Source of the DNA: Thalassotalea algicola
GTDB taxonomy: Bacteria > Pseudomonadota > Gammaproteobacteria > Enterobacterales > Alteromonadaceae
Direction of reading: 5' to 3'
Length of the DNA: 64,000 bases
NCBI RefSeq assembly: GCF_012932965.1
Contig: NZ_JABBXH010000004.1
Coordinates: 248,001 to 312,000, forward strand
A program made the translations under genes and the position numbers. Shown in pieces: positions 8,454 to 18,696 of this stretch (positions within the stretch are counted from its first letter, which is position 1; each line of letters opens with the position of its first letter). The notes beneath the pieces were generated by a model, which was not told where the DNA came from, made no database searches, and saw only the letters and a list, made by a program, of their open reading frames with translations.

Positions 8454-9665
8454 TTAACTGGTTAAGTCTTTACACCATTGACTTGCTTCAACAAACTTTT
8501 CTTGAATAAATTGAGGGTCAAGCATGTAAGTGTCAATTAATGTATTGATTTGTTCATTGTTACCAACAATGTAACTGCTAGTTAATAGCAAGAGTTCACC
8601 AAGCAAACCATCTTTTCCTAGTAACGCTAATTCTATTTGGTGAGCAAGTGGCATATGTTTTACTATATCATCCATAGCCTGACCTAAAAGCACATCTATA
8701 GCGCTTAATAAGCCTGTAATAAATGCATAATCTTTAATTTCTTTAAAGACTCCTTGCGTTGCTAAATCATCCATTAATTTAGCAGTAATTAACGCTTGCT
8801 TAGCGGCTTCATCAGTTTTATCACTGCTTAGTTTTGATAAAGCAAGTACAGATACGAATTGTCTTAATTTCTCTTCCCCCAAGTAAGCCGCAGCTTGCTT
8901 TAATGAGGTGATTTCAACACGAGTTCCTGTCGCTACGTTATTAACCATTTTCAACAGGCCAACACTTAGCTGAACATCGTGGCTTATAATTTCTGCAATA
9001 GCATCGTAATTCAACGGTGACTTAAATGCTTCGCTCATTAAGTTAAGCATTTGAGTTTTAATCGGTGCTAGGGTTTGTCCTTCAATAATTTCCGGCTGAT
9101 GGTAAAAATAACCTTGATAAAAATTAAAGCCGACTTCTACAAGTGAAATTAGCTGAAGGTTAGTCTCGACTTTCTCTGCAATTAAGTCAATTTTAAAGGG
9201 CTTTAATCGCTCAGTAACCGCAAACATACGTTTAGGGTTAATACAATCAATGTCTACTTTGATATAAGCAAGGTAAGGAAATAAAACGTCCCATTGAGGA
9301 TCCGTATCATATTCGGTTAACGCTAACCTATAACCTCGCTGTTGGTAAAAACGCAAAATTTTAGTTAAACGCTCAGTTGTTGAAGTATGGCCGACTAACT
9401 CAATCACAATTGAACTGGGATCAAATAACAAGGGAAACTTATCAACTAAGCATTGCTCGGTAAAATTAATAAAAGCTTTTTTACCCATAGTAATCGCTTC
9501 AATATCACCATGAATATGGTTTTGAATAATTAACTTTGAGCTAGCAACATCAGGATCGATTTGAGGAAACTTATTTTCAGGACTATTTCTGAATAATAAT
9601 TCATATCCTAACGTATTAGAGTCTTTGTCTAAAATAGCTTGTCTAGCAATATATGTACTATACAT
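8454..9665 (-). CDS. EAL-HDOD signalling protein (YuxH family)
   Basis: A 403-residue two-domain protein. Residues 1-200 are an EAL-like domain that has lost key catalytic residues: the signature reads GYELLFRN where active c-di-GMP phosphodiesterases have E(A/V)L. It keeps EKVET and the FNFYQGYFY element. Residues 200-390 are an HDOD domain (MLNLMSEAFKSPLNYDAIAEIIS and following). YuxH-type proteins are regulatory and are usually not c-di-GMP hydrolases. No partner gene is adjacent; the next gene is divergent. A signalling role is inferred from the domains. Confidence 0.87.
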   Translation of the reverse strand: MYSTYIARQAILDKDSNTLGYELLFRNSPENKFPQIDPDVASSKLIIQNHIHGDIEAITMGKKAFINFTEQCLVDKFPLLFDPSSIVIELVGHTSTTERLTKILRFYQQRGYRLALTEYDTDPQWDVLFPYLAYIKVDIDCINPKRMFAVTERLKPFKIDLIAEKVETNLQLISLVEVGFNFYQGYFYHQPEIIEGQTLAPIKTQMLNLMSEAFKSPLNYDAIAEIISHDVQLSVGLLKMVNNVATGTRVEITSLKQAAAYLGEEKLRQFVSVLALSKLSSDKTDEAAKQALITAKLMDDLATQGVFKEIKDYAFITGLLSAIDVLLGQAMDDIVKHMPLAHQIELALLGKDGLLGELLLLTSSYIVGNNEQINTLIDTYMLDPQFIQEKFVEASQWCKDLTS

Positions 9666-9927
9666 AGGGGGATTTATAGATCAGTTTATTTATTTGTTAA
9701 TTATTAGTTAAAGATACCTGATTATTCCGCAATAGAAAACGTTCAAATCGCGTTCAAACGCAATTATCGAACAATTTACATAGACAAATCGATTAAATTT
9801 TCTCAAATTGACAACGACTTACCATATATAACCCTCTTACTGAATAATTACCCCTCTAAACACATGCTATTTAATTTGCTATAATCGCGCGCCCGCTTTT
9901 TTTGCGTTTTAATTATAGGCCTAATGC

Positions 9928-12222
9928 ATGATCCCAGTACCTAAAACTAGCCTTTTTGACTATCCCAAGTATTGGGCTGAATGTTACGGAACAGCGCCTT
10001 TTTTCCCTATGTCTCGAGAAGAAATGGATGAGCTAGGTTGGGATAGCTGTGACATTATTCTAGTAACTGGCGATGCCTATGTTGACCATCCTAGTTTTGG
10101 CATGGCAGTTATCGGCAGAATGCTTGAAGCGCAAGGGTTTCGTGTAGGTATTATTGCTCAGCCAGATTGGCATTCTAAAGATGCCTTTATGCGACTTGGC
10201 AAGCCAAATTTATATTTTGGTGTTACCGCTGGCAATATGGATTCTATGATTAATCGTTATACCGCAGAACGACGTATACGCCACGATGACGCATATACGC
10301 CAAATAACGAAGGTGGTAAACGGCCAGATCGAGCAGTGATGGTGTATTCGCAACGCTGCAAAGAAGCGTATAAAGGAGTACCTGTTGTTATTGGGGGTAT
10401 AGAGGCAAGTCTACGACGTATTGCCCATTTTGATTATTGGTCGGAAAAGGTACGTCGCTCGGTATTATTTGACGCGAAAGCCGATATACTCGTATACGGT
10501 AACGCCGAACGACCGTTAGTAGAATTGTCACATCGAATCGCAAACGGTGAAGATATAAAAACTATTACCGACGTTAGAGGCACTGCCTTTTTAGCAAAAC
10601 ATGCGCTTCCGGGTTGGAAAGGTATCGATTCTCGCTCTATTGATAAACCTGGAAAAATCGATCCAATTCCAGATCCTTATATGGATACAACAGCGTCAGA
10701 GAGTTGTAGTACTGAAGAGTCCAATGTACAAGTAGTCACTCCAGATACTGATATAACTAAATCAGCACAACCAATTCAAATTGCTGATTATCAAAACAAG
10801 TCATGGAAGAAGAAAGACAAGCCTTGGCAAACAACATACATTAATTTACCCACTTTTGAACAAGTAAAAGATAACAAAGTACTTTACGCCCATGCCTCGC
10901 GCATCTTTCATCAAGAAGTCAACCCTGGCAGTGCAAAGCCATTAGTACAAAAACATGGTGATCGCATTATCTGGTTAAATCCGCCGGCTTACCCGTTATC
11001 CGAACAGGAAATGGACGGTGTTTTCGGGCTGCCATATCAAAGAGTACCTCACCCTATATACGGTAAAGCAAAAATCCCAGCCTATGACATGATCAAAACA
11101 TCGATTAATATTATGCGTGGATGTTTTGGTGGTTGTACTTTCTGTTCTATTACCGAACATGAAGGACGAATTATACAATCGCGCTCACAAGAGTCTATTT
11201 TACAAGAAATTGAAGATATAAAAGAGAAAGTACCTGGGTTTACTGGGGTAATCTCTGATCTTGGTGGGCCAACGGCAAATATGTATAAACTGAATTGTAA
11301 AAGCCCGAAAGCTGAAGCCACTTGTCGAAAACCTAGCTGTGTATGGCCAACGATATGTGGGCATTTAGATACCGATCATACGCCAACGATAGAGCTATAC
11401 CGTAAAGCACGAAATATAAAAGGTATCAAAAAAGTATTAATTGCTTCAGGTGTTCGTTATGACCTTGCTGTAGAAGACCCCGCATACGTTAAAGAGTTAG
11501 CTGAGCATCATGTGGGTGGCTATTTAAAAATAGCCCCTGAACACACAGAAAATGGCCCCCTTAACAACATGATGAAGCCAGGAATGGGCAGCTATTACAA
11601 ATTTAAAGAACTCTTTGATAAGTATTCAAAAGCGGCTGGCAAAAAGCAGTATTTAATTCCATATTTCATTTCTGCTCATCCTGGAACCAGTGATATGGAC
11701 ATGGTGAATTTAGCATTATGGCTAAAAGAAAATGATTTTAAGTTAGATCAGGTACAAAACTTTTACCCATCGCCACTTGCAAACGCAACCACGCTTTATC
11801 ACACAGAGATTAATTCACTTAAAAACGTGAAGAAAAATAGTGATAGTGTCGTCGTTCCTAAAGGTGGCAGACAGCGCAGGCTTCATAAAGCGATTTTGCG
11901 ATACCACGATCCGAATAACTGGCCACTTATTCGTGAAGCATTAACAAAATTAGGACTTGCTAGAAAGTTAATAGGCACCAAGCCAGGATGTCTAGTGCCA
12001 CCAGAAGGAAAAGGTGAAGGTACTTACCAACATCATAAAAAAGCAGGAAAAGGTAAGAACAATGCGAAAGGCTTTAAAAAAGGTGAAGGCATTAAACGAT
12101 CGAATAATGCCCATGCTAAGCGCTCAAGTAACAAAAAGAGTAAGCAGGGTTTAACGCGCTTTAGCGATAACCAATTTAATCAACAAGACCGCAGTAAAAA
12201 GCACACAAATAAAAAGAACTAG
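9928..12222 (+). CDS. ygiQ: YgiQ family radical SAM protein
   Basis: A 764-residue radical SAM enzyme. The iron-sulfur cluster motif is C399-x3-C403-x2-C406 in [10 protein letters not shown]. The N-terminal third has the YgiQ domain ([14 protein letters not shown], then [17 protein letters not shown]), and the C-terminal tail after about residue 690 is Lys- and Asn-rich and probably disordered. The family reaction is unknown. The ATG at 9928 fits family starts. A -10-like TATAAT at 9880-9885 followed by a GC-rich stretch lies upstream, and a terminator closes the transcript. Confidence 0.92.
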   Translation: MIPVPKTSLFDYPKYWAECYGTAPFFPMSREEMDELGWDSCDIILVTGDAYVDHPSFGMAVIGRMLEAQGFRVGIIAQPDWHSKDAFMRLGKPNLYFGVTAGNMDSMINRYTAERRIRHDDAYTPNNEGGKRPDRAVMVYSQRCKEAYKGVPVVIGGIEASLRRIAHFDYWSEKVRRSVLFDAKADILVYGNAERPLVELSHRIANGEDIKTITDVRGTAFLAKHALPGWKGIDSRSIDKPGKIDPIPDPYMDTTASESCSTEESNVQVVTPDTDITKSAQPIQIADYQNKSWKKKDKPWQTTYINLPTFEQVKDNKVLYAHASRIFHQEVNPGSAKPLVQKHGDRIIWLNPPAYPLSEQEMDGVFGLPYQRVPHPIYGKAKIPAYDMIKTSINIMRGCFGGCTFCSITEHEGRIIQSRSQESILQEIEDIKEKVPGFTGVISDLGGPTANMYKLNCKSPKAEATCRKPSCVWPTICGHLDTDHTPTIELYRKARNIKGIKKVLIASGVRYDLAVEDPAYVKELAEHHVGGYLKIAPEHTENGPLNNMMKPGMGSYYKFKELFDKYSKAAGKKQYLIPYFISAHPGTSDMDMVNLALWLKENDFKLDQVQNFYPSPLANATTLYHTEINSLKNVKKNSDSVVVPKGGRQRRLHKAILRYHDPNNWPLIREALTKLGLARKLIGTKPGCLVPPEGKGEGTYQHHKKAGKGKNNAKGFKKGEGIKRSNNAHAKRSSNKKSKQGLTRFSDNQFNQQDRSKKHTNKKN

Positions 12223-12225
12223 CAA

Positions 12226-12257
12226 TAAAAAAGCCGTGAATACCACGGCTTTTGCTA
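12226..12257. terminator. Bidirectional terminator between ygiQ and amt
   Basis: A hairpin AAAGCCGTG/CACGGCTTT is flanked by A-runs on the left and T-runs on the right. It serves the converging ygiQ and amt genes. Confidence 0.85.
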
Positions 12258-12275
12258 TTAAAACTAAATTGCTAT

Positions 12276-13568
12276 CTATAGATTGTAACCAGACTCATCA
12301 TGTTCAACCAAATCCAAGCCTGTAGTTTCTTGTTCTTCTGAGACGCGAATACCATTAGTTAACATTGCAACAACTTTTAACAAGATATACGACACGATAG
12401 CCGTGTAAATAATCGTCGCAAATATACCTGTTAACTGCACACTGACTTGTTGCGCCATTGTTTCAATACCATCAGCAAAACCGAAACCACTAAACGCTCC
12501 TAATTGAGTTGAAGAAAACACACCAGCGAGCAAGGTTCCTAAAATACCGCCTACACCATGAACTGGGAATACATCTAAAGAATCATCAATCTTAAGCTTT
12601 TGCTTGATATAAACGGTCGCATAAAAACAAATAATACCCGCTAGCAAACCTATAACTAAAGCGCCACCTGGACCAACGAAACCAGAGGCTGGTGTGATGG
12701 TACCAAGCCCTGCTACCATACCGGTTACAGCTCCTAATACACTTGCCTTACCAAATTTTTTCCATTCAATTGCAGCCCAAGTTAACGCCCCTGTTGCTGC
12801 AGAAATATGAGTGACTAACATTGCCATAGCAGCATCACCACCAGCAGCTAATGCGCTACCGCCATTGAAACCGAACCAACCAACCCATAGTAGTCCTGCT
12901 CCAGTTACTGTCATAGTCATATTATGTGGCAACATAGGTGTTTTTGGAAAACCTCTACGAGGGCCCAACACCATAGCCGCTACCAAAGCCGCTACCCCTG
13001 CTGTAATATGCACAACGGTACCACCGGCGTAGTCATATAAACCCATTTGACCGAGCCAGCCTCCGCCCCATACCCAATGAGTAATAGGTGAATAAACTAA
13101 TATTAGCCAAAGTGCCGAGAATATTAGTACCCCAGAAAACTTCATGCGCTCAGCAAAGCCACCTATAATTAACGCAGGCGTTATTATCGCAAATGTCATT
13201 TGGAACAGCATAAACAAGCTTTCAGGGATGTCGCCAGCAAGCGTATCTTTACCTACCCCCACCATTAGCACTTTACTAAAGTCGCCAATCCAAGCGTTTC
13301 CTTCACCAAAAGCTAAGCTATACCCCAAAACAAGCCATAAAATTGAAGAAATACCAGCTATTGCAAAACATTGCATTAAGATAGAAAGAATATTCTTGCG
13401 GCGCACTAAACCGCCATAAAATAGCGCTAAACCAGGTAAGGTCATCAATAGAACTAATGCGGTTGAGGTAAGTATCCAAGCGGTATTCGCACCATTAAGT
13501 TTAGCTTCTGCCGCGATACTTGCGCTTGAAAAAAGGCCTAATAGAATAAAAATTAAAAACTTAAACAT
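12276..13568 (-). CDS. amtB: Ammonium transporter, Amt family
   Basis: A 430-residue protein with a signal peptide (ends SIAA) and eleven predicted membrane helices. Family marks include the WVWGGGWLG and WFGFNGGSALA segments and the DDSLDVFPVHGVGG motif with its pore histidine. Amt channels conduct ammonia/ammonium across the inner membrane and are closed by unmodified GlnK. It lies 15 bases downstream of the P-II gene on the same strand, the standard glnK-amtB operon. A sigma-54 promoter and NtrC box upstream of glnK suggest induction in nitrogen limitation. Confidence 0.95.
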   Translation of the reverse strand: MFKFLIFILLGLFSSASIAAEAKLNGANTAWILTSTALVLLMTLPGLALFYGGLVRRKNILSILMQCFAIAGISSILWLVLGYSLAFGEGNAWIGDFSKVLMVGVGKDTLAGDIPESLFMLFQMTFAIITPALIIGGFAERMKFSGVLIFSALWLILVYSPITHWVWGGGWLGQMGLYDYAGGTVVHITAGVAALVAAMVLGPRRGFPKTPMLPHNMTMTVTGAGLLWVGWFGFNGGSALAAGGDAAMAMLVTHISAATGALTWAAIEWKKFGKASVLGAVTGMVAGLGTITPASGFVGPGGALVIGLLAGIICFYATVYIKQKLKIDDSLDVFPVHGVGGILGTLLAGVFSSTQLGAFSGFGFADGIETMAQQVSVQLTGIFATIIYTAIVSYILLKVVAMLTNGIRVSEEQETTGLDLVEHDESGYNL

Positions 13569-13583
13569 CTTACAAGTACCGCC

Positions 13584-13940
<357 letters not shown>

Positions 13941-13975
13941 TCAAAGTCGTTTTCAATAAAACTAAACGATACTCT

Positions 13976-13992
13976 TTGCACAATTCAGGCCT
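13976..13992 (-). promoter_or_regulatory. Sigma-54 promoter of glnK-amtB
   Basis: On the minus strand the sequence reads AGGCCTGAATTGTGCAA. It has the GG and GC dinucleotides exactly ten bases apart, as required for sigma-54 (-24 GG, -12 GC), and matches most of the wider consensus TGGCAC-N5-TTGCA. It sits 54 to 70 bases before the glnK start codon. Confidence 0.8.
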
Positions 13993-14052
13993 GTTTTAAT
14001 ACACATAAATATCAACAAGTTAAATTAAGCCACCCTATTACAAAGCATTATT

Positions 14053-14069
14053 AGCACCTTTATAGTGCA
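14053..14069 (-). promoter_or_regulatory. NtrC-binding site (enhancer) for glnK-amtB
   Basis: AGCAC-N7-GTGCA is a near-perfect NtrC box (consensus TGCAC-N7-GTGCA), about 76 bases upstream of the sigma-54 promoter. A weaker candidate second site begins at 14118 (TGCAC-N7-GTACC). NtrC enhancers usually lie at this distance, often in pairs. Confidence 0.72.
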
Positions 14070-14153
14070 ACCCAACCTAATATACGCACTACTTTTGATC
14101 GCCAACTAGAAACTCCATGCACCAATAAAGTACCAGTTCAAAACAAAGTACGG

Positions 14154-14182
14154 CTGACTTATGTTTCAATGCTATGTATAAT
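14154..14182 (+). promoter_or_regulatory. Sigma-70 promoter of ybiT
   Basis: A -35-like CTGACT is separated by 17 bases from a perfect -10 TATAAT at 14177-14182. It is followed by the GC-rich CGCGCGC stretch. A GC-rich discriminator is common at growth-linked promoters; the same TATAATCGCGCGC string precedes ygiQ. Confidence 0.6.
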
Positions 14183-14226
14183 CGCGCGCATTATTTTTAC
14201 TGAAAGAATCCCGAGTAACTGTCCTT

Positions 14227-15813
14227 ATGCTTATCGCAAATAACATTACGCAACAATTTGGCGCTAAGCCATTGTTTGAAAACATTTCACAAAAGTTTGG
14301 TAACGGCCATCGTTATGGCTTAATCGGTGCCAATGGTTGTGGTAAGTCGACGTTCATGAAAATACTAGGAAGTGATTTAGAACCGACTGGCGGCAATATC
14401 AATCTAGATCAAAATGATCGTATTGGTAAGTTGCGCCAAGATCAGTTTGCTTTTGAAGAGTACTCTGTTATTGACACAGTAATCATGGGGCATACTGAAT
14501 TATGGGCAGTAAAAGAAGAGCGAGATCGCATCTATGCTTTAGCTGAAATGAGTGAAGAAGACGGAATGCGTGTTGGTGATTTGGAATCACAGTATGCTGA
14601 AATGGATGGCTATAGTGCAGAAAGTCGTGCTGGTGAATTACTCATCGGTGTTGGTATTCCTGTTGAGCAACACTACGGAAAAATGAGCGAAGTCGCTCCA
14701 GGTTGGAAACTACGTGTATTATTAGCACAAGCGCTTTTTTCTGATCCAGATATTTTATTACTCGATGAGCCAACCAACAACTTGGACATCCACACCATTA
14801 AATGGTTAGAAGATACGTTAAATGAACGTGAATCGACCATGATCATTATTTCGCATGACCGTCATTTCTTAAACTCAGTATGTACGCATATGGCGGATTT
14901 AGATTACGGTGAATTACGCGTATATCCTGGTAATTATGATGAATACATGCTCGCTGCTACGCAAGCTCGCGCTCGTTTGATGGCAGACAATGCCAAGAAA
15001 AAAGCGCAAATTGCTGAATTACAGGGATTTGTTGCTCGATTCTCTGCAAATGCTTCAAAAGCAAAACAAGCAACGTCGCGCGCAAAACAAATTGATAAAA
15101 TTCAATTAGAAGAAGTAAAAGCTTCTAGCCGTGTTAATCCTTTTATTCGTTTTGAACAAGAAAAAAAGCTTTTTAGAAACGTATTAGAAATTGAAAACCT
15201 AAATAAAGGCTTTGACGACACACCTGTACTTAAAAATATCAGTTTAATGGCTGAAGTGGGTGAACGCATTGCGGTTATTGGTGAAAACGGTATAGGTAAA
15301 ACCACGTTTTTACGTACATTAATGGGTGAACTCGCACTTGATTCAGGTGAAGTTAAGTGGTCTGAAAATAATAATATTGGTTATTATGCACAAGATCATG
15401 CTCATGAATTTGAAAATGATATGAATCTTTTTGACTGGATGAGTCAATGGCGTAGTGAAGGCGACGACGAGCAAACTATTCGTGGATTTTTAGGTAGAAT
15501 GCTGTTTTCTGCCGATGATATTAAGAAGTCAGTCAAGGTGCTTTCTGGTGGAGAACAAGGCCGCATGCTATTTGGTAAGTTAATGATGCAAAAGCCAAAT
15601 ATATTGGTTATGGATGAACCAACTAACCACTTAGATATGGAGTCTATTGAGTCACTTAATATGGCGTTAGAAAAGTTTGAGGGCTCCTTAGTCTTTGTTT
15701 CTCATGACCGTGAATTTGTATCAAGCCTTGCAACACGAATCATAGAGTTAAAAGAAGATGGTTACGTTGATTTTGCAGGTACCTATGACGAGTATCTAGC
15801 CACTAAGGCTTAG
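14227..15813 (+). CDS. ybiT: ABC-F family ribosome-associated ATPase YbiT
   Basis: A 528-residue cytosolic protein with two ABC ATPase domains and no membrane segments. Walker A motifs are GANGCGKST (about residue 36) and GENGIGKTT (about residue 353); the second signature is LSGGEQGRM, and the two Walker B segments are [11 protein letters not shown] and [12 protein letters not shown] linker rich in charged residues joins them. It follows E. coli YbiT closely along the whole length (for example [18 protein letters not shown] versus [18 protein letters not shown]). ABC-F proteins bind the ribosomal E site and modulate translation. The promoter is at 14154-14182. Confidence 0.93.
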   Translation: MLIANNITQQFGAKPLFENISQKFGNGHRYGLIGANGCGKSTFMKILGSDLEPTGGNINLDQNDRIGKLRQDQFAFEEYSVIDTVIMGHTELWAVKEERDRIYALAEMSEEDGMRVGDLESQYAEMDGYSAESRAGELLIGVGIPVEQHYGKMSEVAPGWKLRVLLAQALFSDPDILLLDEPTNNLDIHTIKWLEDTLNERESTMIIISHDRHFLNSVCTHMADLDYGELRVYPGNYDEYMLAATQARARLMADNAKKKAQIAELQGFVARFSANASKAKQATSRAKQIDKIQLEEVKASSRVNPFIRFEQEKKLFRNVLEIENLNKGFDDTPVLKNISLMAEVGERIAVIGENGIGKTTFLRTLMGELALDSGEVKWSENNNIGYYAQDHAHEFENDMNLFDWMSQWRSEGDDEQTIRGFLGRMLFSADDIKKSVKVLSGGEQGRMLFGKLMMQKPNILVMDEPTNHLDMESIESLNMALEKFEGSLVFVSHDREFVSSLATRIIELKEDGYVDFAGTYDEYLATKA

Positions 15814-15834
15814 CCTCATCAAAGGTACATTAGA

Positions 15835-15881
15835 GAGTAGACCAAGCAATATACACAGCTTAATGCATTGCTTGTCTACTC
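15835..15881. repeat. Long inverted repeat at the ybiT/BLUF convergence
   Basis: GAGTAGACCAAGCAAT at 15835-15850 is repeated in inverse as ATTGCTTGTCTACTC at 15867-15881, with one unpaired base and a 16-base loop. It overlaps the BLUF stop codon. There is no T-run, so it may act as a hairpin at both 3' ends rather than as a standard intrinsic terminator. Confidence 0.6.
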
Positions 15882-16298
15882 ACTCATAGGCAATACATTT
15901 TTCAGTTCTAACATCAACAAATGAGCACTCTGTCCTGATAATTCATACGGTTCAAACTCAGTTCCACTTGAATACTTCAAATGTATATCATGAGTACGCG
16001 TTGAATCGGGTACATAGCCCATGTTCCACTGGGCAAACTCTCTTCGTTCAATTTCTCGATAATCCAACATAAGCACGCCTTCATGACGGCTATCTCTCAA
16101 TATTCGTTGAAAGGTTTGATTAACAGTCAATCGATTGCCCTCTAAACATTGCAAAAAATACTTCCTGTTAAAACAAAGTATTCCGGTTATGTTGTTTTTA
16201 ATATTATAAGAACGTGCAAACGACAAAATATTAGTTATCGCTTCTTCGGCGATATGTTGTGGTTTTCGACTAACATAGACAAGTCTTACGAGCTGCAT
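15876..16298 (-). CDS. BLUF-domain blue-light sensor
   Basis: A 140-residue stand-alone BLUF (FAD-binding blue-light) protein. All the flavin-pocket residues known from AppA are present at the same spacing: Tyr8, Asn32, Gln50, Trp91 and Met93. This predicts a photoactive protein with the usual red-shifted signalling state. There is no output domain; short BLUF proteins act through protein partners that cannot be seen here. Residues 100-140 are probably the C-terminal helices that carry the signal. It is convergent with ybiT. Confidence 0.9.
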   Translation of the reverse strand: MQLVRLVYVSRKPQHIAEEAITNILSFARSYNIKNNITGILCFNRKYFLQCLEGNRLTVNQTFQRILRDSRHEGVLMLDYREIERREFAQWNMGYVPDSTRTHDIHLKYSSGTEFEPYELSGQSAHLLMLELKNVLPMSE

Positions 16299-16372
16299 AG
16301 ATGTTTTACCTTTAGGACCTACTTTGAATACGGAGTTATTTAGCTTTTAGATCACTAAAATTAATCATGCAT

Positions 16373-16398
16373 AAAAAAAGCGCCCTATTGGACGCTTT
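16373..16398 (-). terminator. Intrinsic terminator after the M28 peptidase gene
   Basis: The imperfect hairpin AAAGCGCC/GGACGCTTT is followed on the minus strand by a T-run. It lies 22 bases beyond the peptidase stop codon. Confidence 0.7.
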
Positions 16399-16419
16399 GT
16401 ATTTCATTAAGCTAATGAA

Positions 16420-18048
16420 TTACTGTCGTTTAAACTCAGACGTTTCGCTCCACTTAGGCCAAATACCTGACTTAGAAACATCATAACCTACTTCAAAGAA
16501 CGCTTGCATATCTTGAACAGCACCAGACAAATCCCATTCCGTTGAATATTCGTCACAAAGATTGTGGTAACACTTCTTCAACTTAGGATCTAATACTTTT
16601 CTCAATTCTGCAGTAGCTTCATCTGCAGGAGTAGCGCCACTTTTTGCGTATAGCGCTGGAATACCAATGTTTGCAAAAGCAAAATGATCCGAGCGGTAAT
16701 AAATACCTGCTGCTGGGCGTGGATCACCTGAGATTTCACGGTTTTGCTTAGTAATTGCTTTAGTTAAGTAATTATCAAGCTCAGATTGACCTAGGCCGTA
16801 AACGGCAACGTCTTTACTTTTACCGTTTACTCCTAACGCATCCATATTAATATTTGCGACCGACTTATTTGCAGGAATAACAGGATTAGCTGCATAAAAT
16901 TTAGAACCCAATAAACCTTGTTCTTCAGCGGTTACTGCTAGGAAAGTAATTGAACGCTCTGGTTTATTAGTCAGCTTAGAGAAAGCTTCAGCTACCTCAA
17001 TTAACGCTGCAGTACCTGTCGCATTATCTACTGCGCCATTATAAACCTTATCGCCTTCTAGACTCGCATCTGTACCTAAATGATCCCAGTGAGCACTGTA
17101 AATAATATGCTCATCTGCTTTTTTAGTGCCTGGTAAAGTAGCAATAAAATTATTTGAAATAGATTTTTTGATCGTGTTGTTTACTGTAACCGATGCCTTT
17201 AAATCACCCATCGCTACGCTATAACCACCTTTTGCTGCTTGCTCTTTCGCTTTAGCAAAGTCTAAACCTGCTTTACTAAACAACTCATTAGCTACTTCAG
17301 TAGTTACCCAACCTTCTACCGCGACACGTCCCATGTTGTTATCTTCGCGTTGGAAACCAAATTGTGGGCCAGACCAAGAGTTTTTAACAACATTCCAACC
17401 GTAAGAAGCTGGAGCCGTTTCGTGAATAATAATAGCGCCTTCTGCGCCTTGACGGCTTGCCTCTTCATATTTATATGTCCAACGACCGTAATAAGTCATG
17501 GCATTACCAGTAAACAGCTCTGGGTTTTTCGTCGCATAGCCAGGGTCATTAACTAAAATAACAACTGTTTTACCCTTTACGTCAACACCTTCATAATCAT
17601 TCCAATTATATTCAGGTGCGTTAATACCGTATCCAACAAAAACCAAATCTGAATCTTTCAATTTAGACATTTTAGTAATACGGCTACTGCCCATTACCAT
17701 GTCTTTTTTATATTGATAATCTTTACCACCAATTGACAAAACCATGTCAGATGATGCTTCAATTGAAACTAAAGGCACTTGCTGCAGAAAACTATCGCCG
17801 TTTCCTGGCTGGAAACCAATCGCTTTAAATTGTTTCGTAAGATATTCAAGCGTTAGCTTTTCACCTTCGCTAGACGGCGCTCGACCACCGAACTTGTCAG
17901 ACGCCATCACTTTGACGTGTTCAGCCAATTGCTCGCCATTTATACTGTTGTAACTTGAATCAAATGAATTCGCCGCTGCCACACTAGATGTTGCAGCCAT
18001 GATCGCAGTAACGCCTGCGATTACCAAAGAGTTTGCTTTTTTCATCAC
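16420..18048 (-). CDS. M28 family zinc aminopeptidase with PA domain
   Basis: A 542-residue exported peptidase. The N-terminus is a signal peptide (ends SVAAA). Residues of roughly 130-290 are a protease-associated domain. The catalytic domain carries the zinc ligands: His320 and Asp322 in SAHWDHLG, the bridging Asp in GAVDNATG, the general base Glu pair in VTAEEQG, and later NINMDALG and YRSDHFAF. M28 enzymes release N-terminal amino acids from peptides in the periplasm or outside the cell. It is monocistronic. Confidence 0.92.
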   Translation of the reverse strand: MMKKANSLVIAGVTAIMAATSSVAAANSFDSSYNSINGEQLAEHVKVMASDKFGGRAPSSEGEKLTLEYLTKQFKAIGFQPGNGDSFLQQVPLVSIEASSDMVLSIGGKDYQYKKDMVMGSSRITKMSKLKDSDLVFVGYGINAPEYNWNDYEGVDVKGKTVVILVNDPGYATKNPELFTGNAMTYYGRWTYKYEEASRQGAEGAIIIHETAPASYGWNVVKNSWSGPQFGFQREDNNMGRVAVEGWVTTEVANELFSKAGLDFAKAKEQAAKGGYSVAMGDLKASVTVNNTIKKSISNNFIATLPGTKKADEHIIYSAHWDHLGTDASLEGDKVYNGAVDNATGTAALIEVAEAFSKLTNKPERSITFLAVTAEEQGLLGSKFYAANPVIPANKSVANINMDALGVNGKSKDVAVYGLGQSELDNYLTKAITKQNREISGDPRPAAGIYYRSDHFAFANIGIPALYAKSGATPADEATAELRKVLDPKLKKCYHNLCDEYSTEWDLSGAVQDMQAFFEVGYDVSKSGIWPKWSETSEFKRQ

Positions 18049-18180
18049 TATTATAATTTTTGAAAAAATGGGAACCGGCAGTATAAAACCTCATAACGAA
18101 ACTGACCAGTAATTTTGCGATTGACGCATACACACAATTTGATTGAAGATAACTAACAATTGAAGCGAGAAATACACCTT

Positions 18181-18642
18181 ATGTCTTTTTTACAATTAAA
18201 AATTCCACCCGTTGTTTTAGTTGCCATTTTTGCATTAGCAATGTGGTTATCTTCTAAGACCTTTTTTTCACTTGCTGTGTCAATTCCTTACGCAGCTAGC
18301 TTCGCCACTGTAGTCTTAATCTTAGGAATTATCGTGGCGATTGCAGGAGTTATTGCCTTTAGAAAAGCACAAACGACTGTCGACCCAAGAACACCTGAAA
18401 AATCATCTTCTCTTGTAAATACAGGCATTTACAAGGTTACACGTAACCCAATGTATCTAGGTTTCTTGTTATTATTGATTGCATATGCGATTTATCTAAG
18501 TCATATATTGGCTTTTGGCCTAGCCTTCATATTCGTACTTTATATGAATGCTTTTCAAATTAAACCTGAAGAACATATGCTGGCGACACTGTTTGGTGAA
18601 GACTATGAAATGTACTGTCGAAGTGTAAGGCGATGGCTTTAA
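18181..18642 (+). CDS. Isoprenylcysteine methyltransferase-like membrane protein
   Basis: About 153 residues with four membrane segments. I use the ATG at 18181; a TTG at 18160 is in frame but has no better ribosome site. The C-terminal half contains NTGIYKVTRNPMYLGFLLL and the EEHMLATLFGEDYEMYC segment, which mark the ICMT/PEMT methyltransferase family. In bacteria these act on small molecules, lipids or unknown substrates, using S-adenosylmethionine. No isoprenylcysteine target is expected in this organism. The substrate is unknown. Confidence 0.85.
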   Translation: MSFLQLKIPPVVLVAIFALAMWLSSKTFFSLAVSIPYAASFATVVLILGIIVAIAGVIAFRKAQTTVDPRTPEKSSSLVNTGIYKVTRNPMYLGFLLLLIAYAIYLSHILAFGLAFIFVLYMNAFQIKPEEHMLATLFGEDYEMYCRSVRRWL

Positions 18643-18696
18643 TTTCATTAGTATTCTGTTTACAATCCGTGCTACTAGCCTACAAATGGTTTAATC

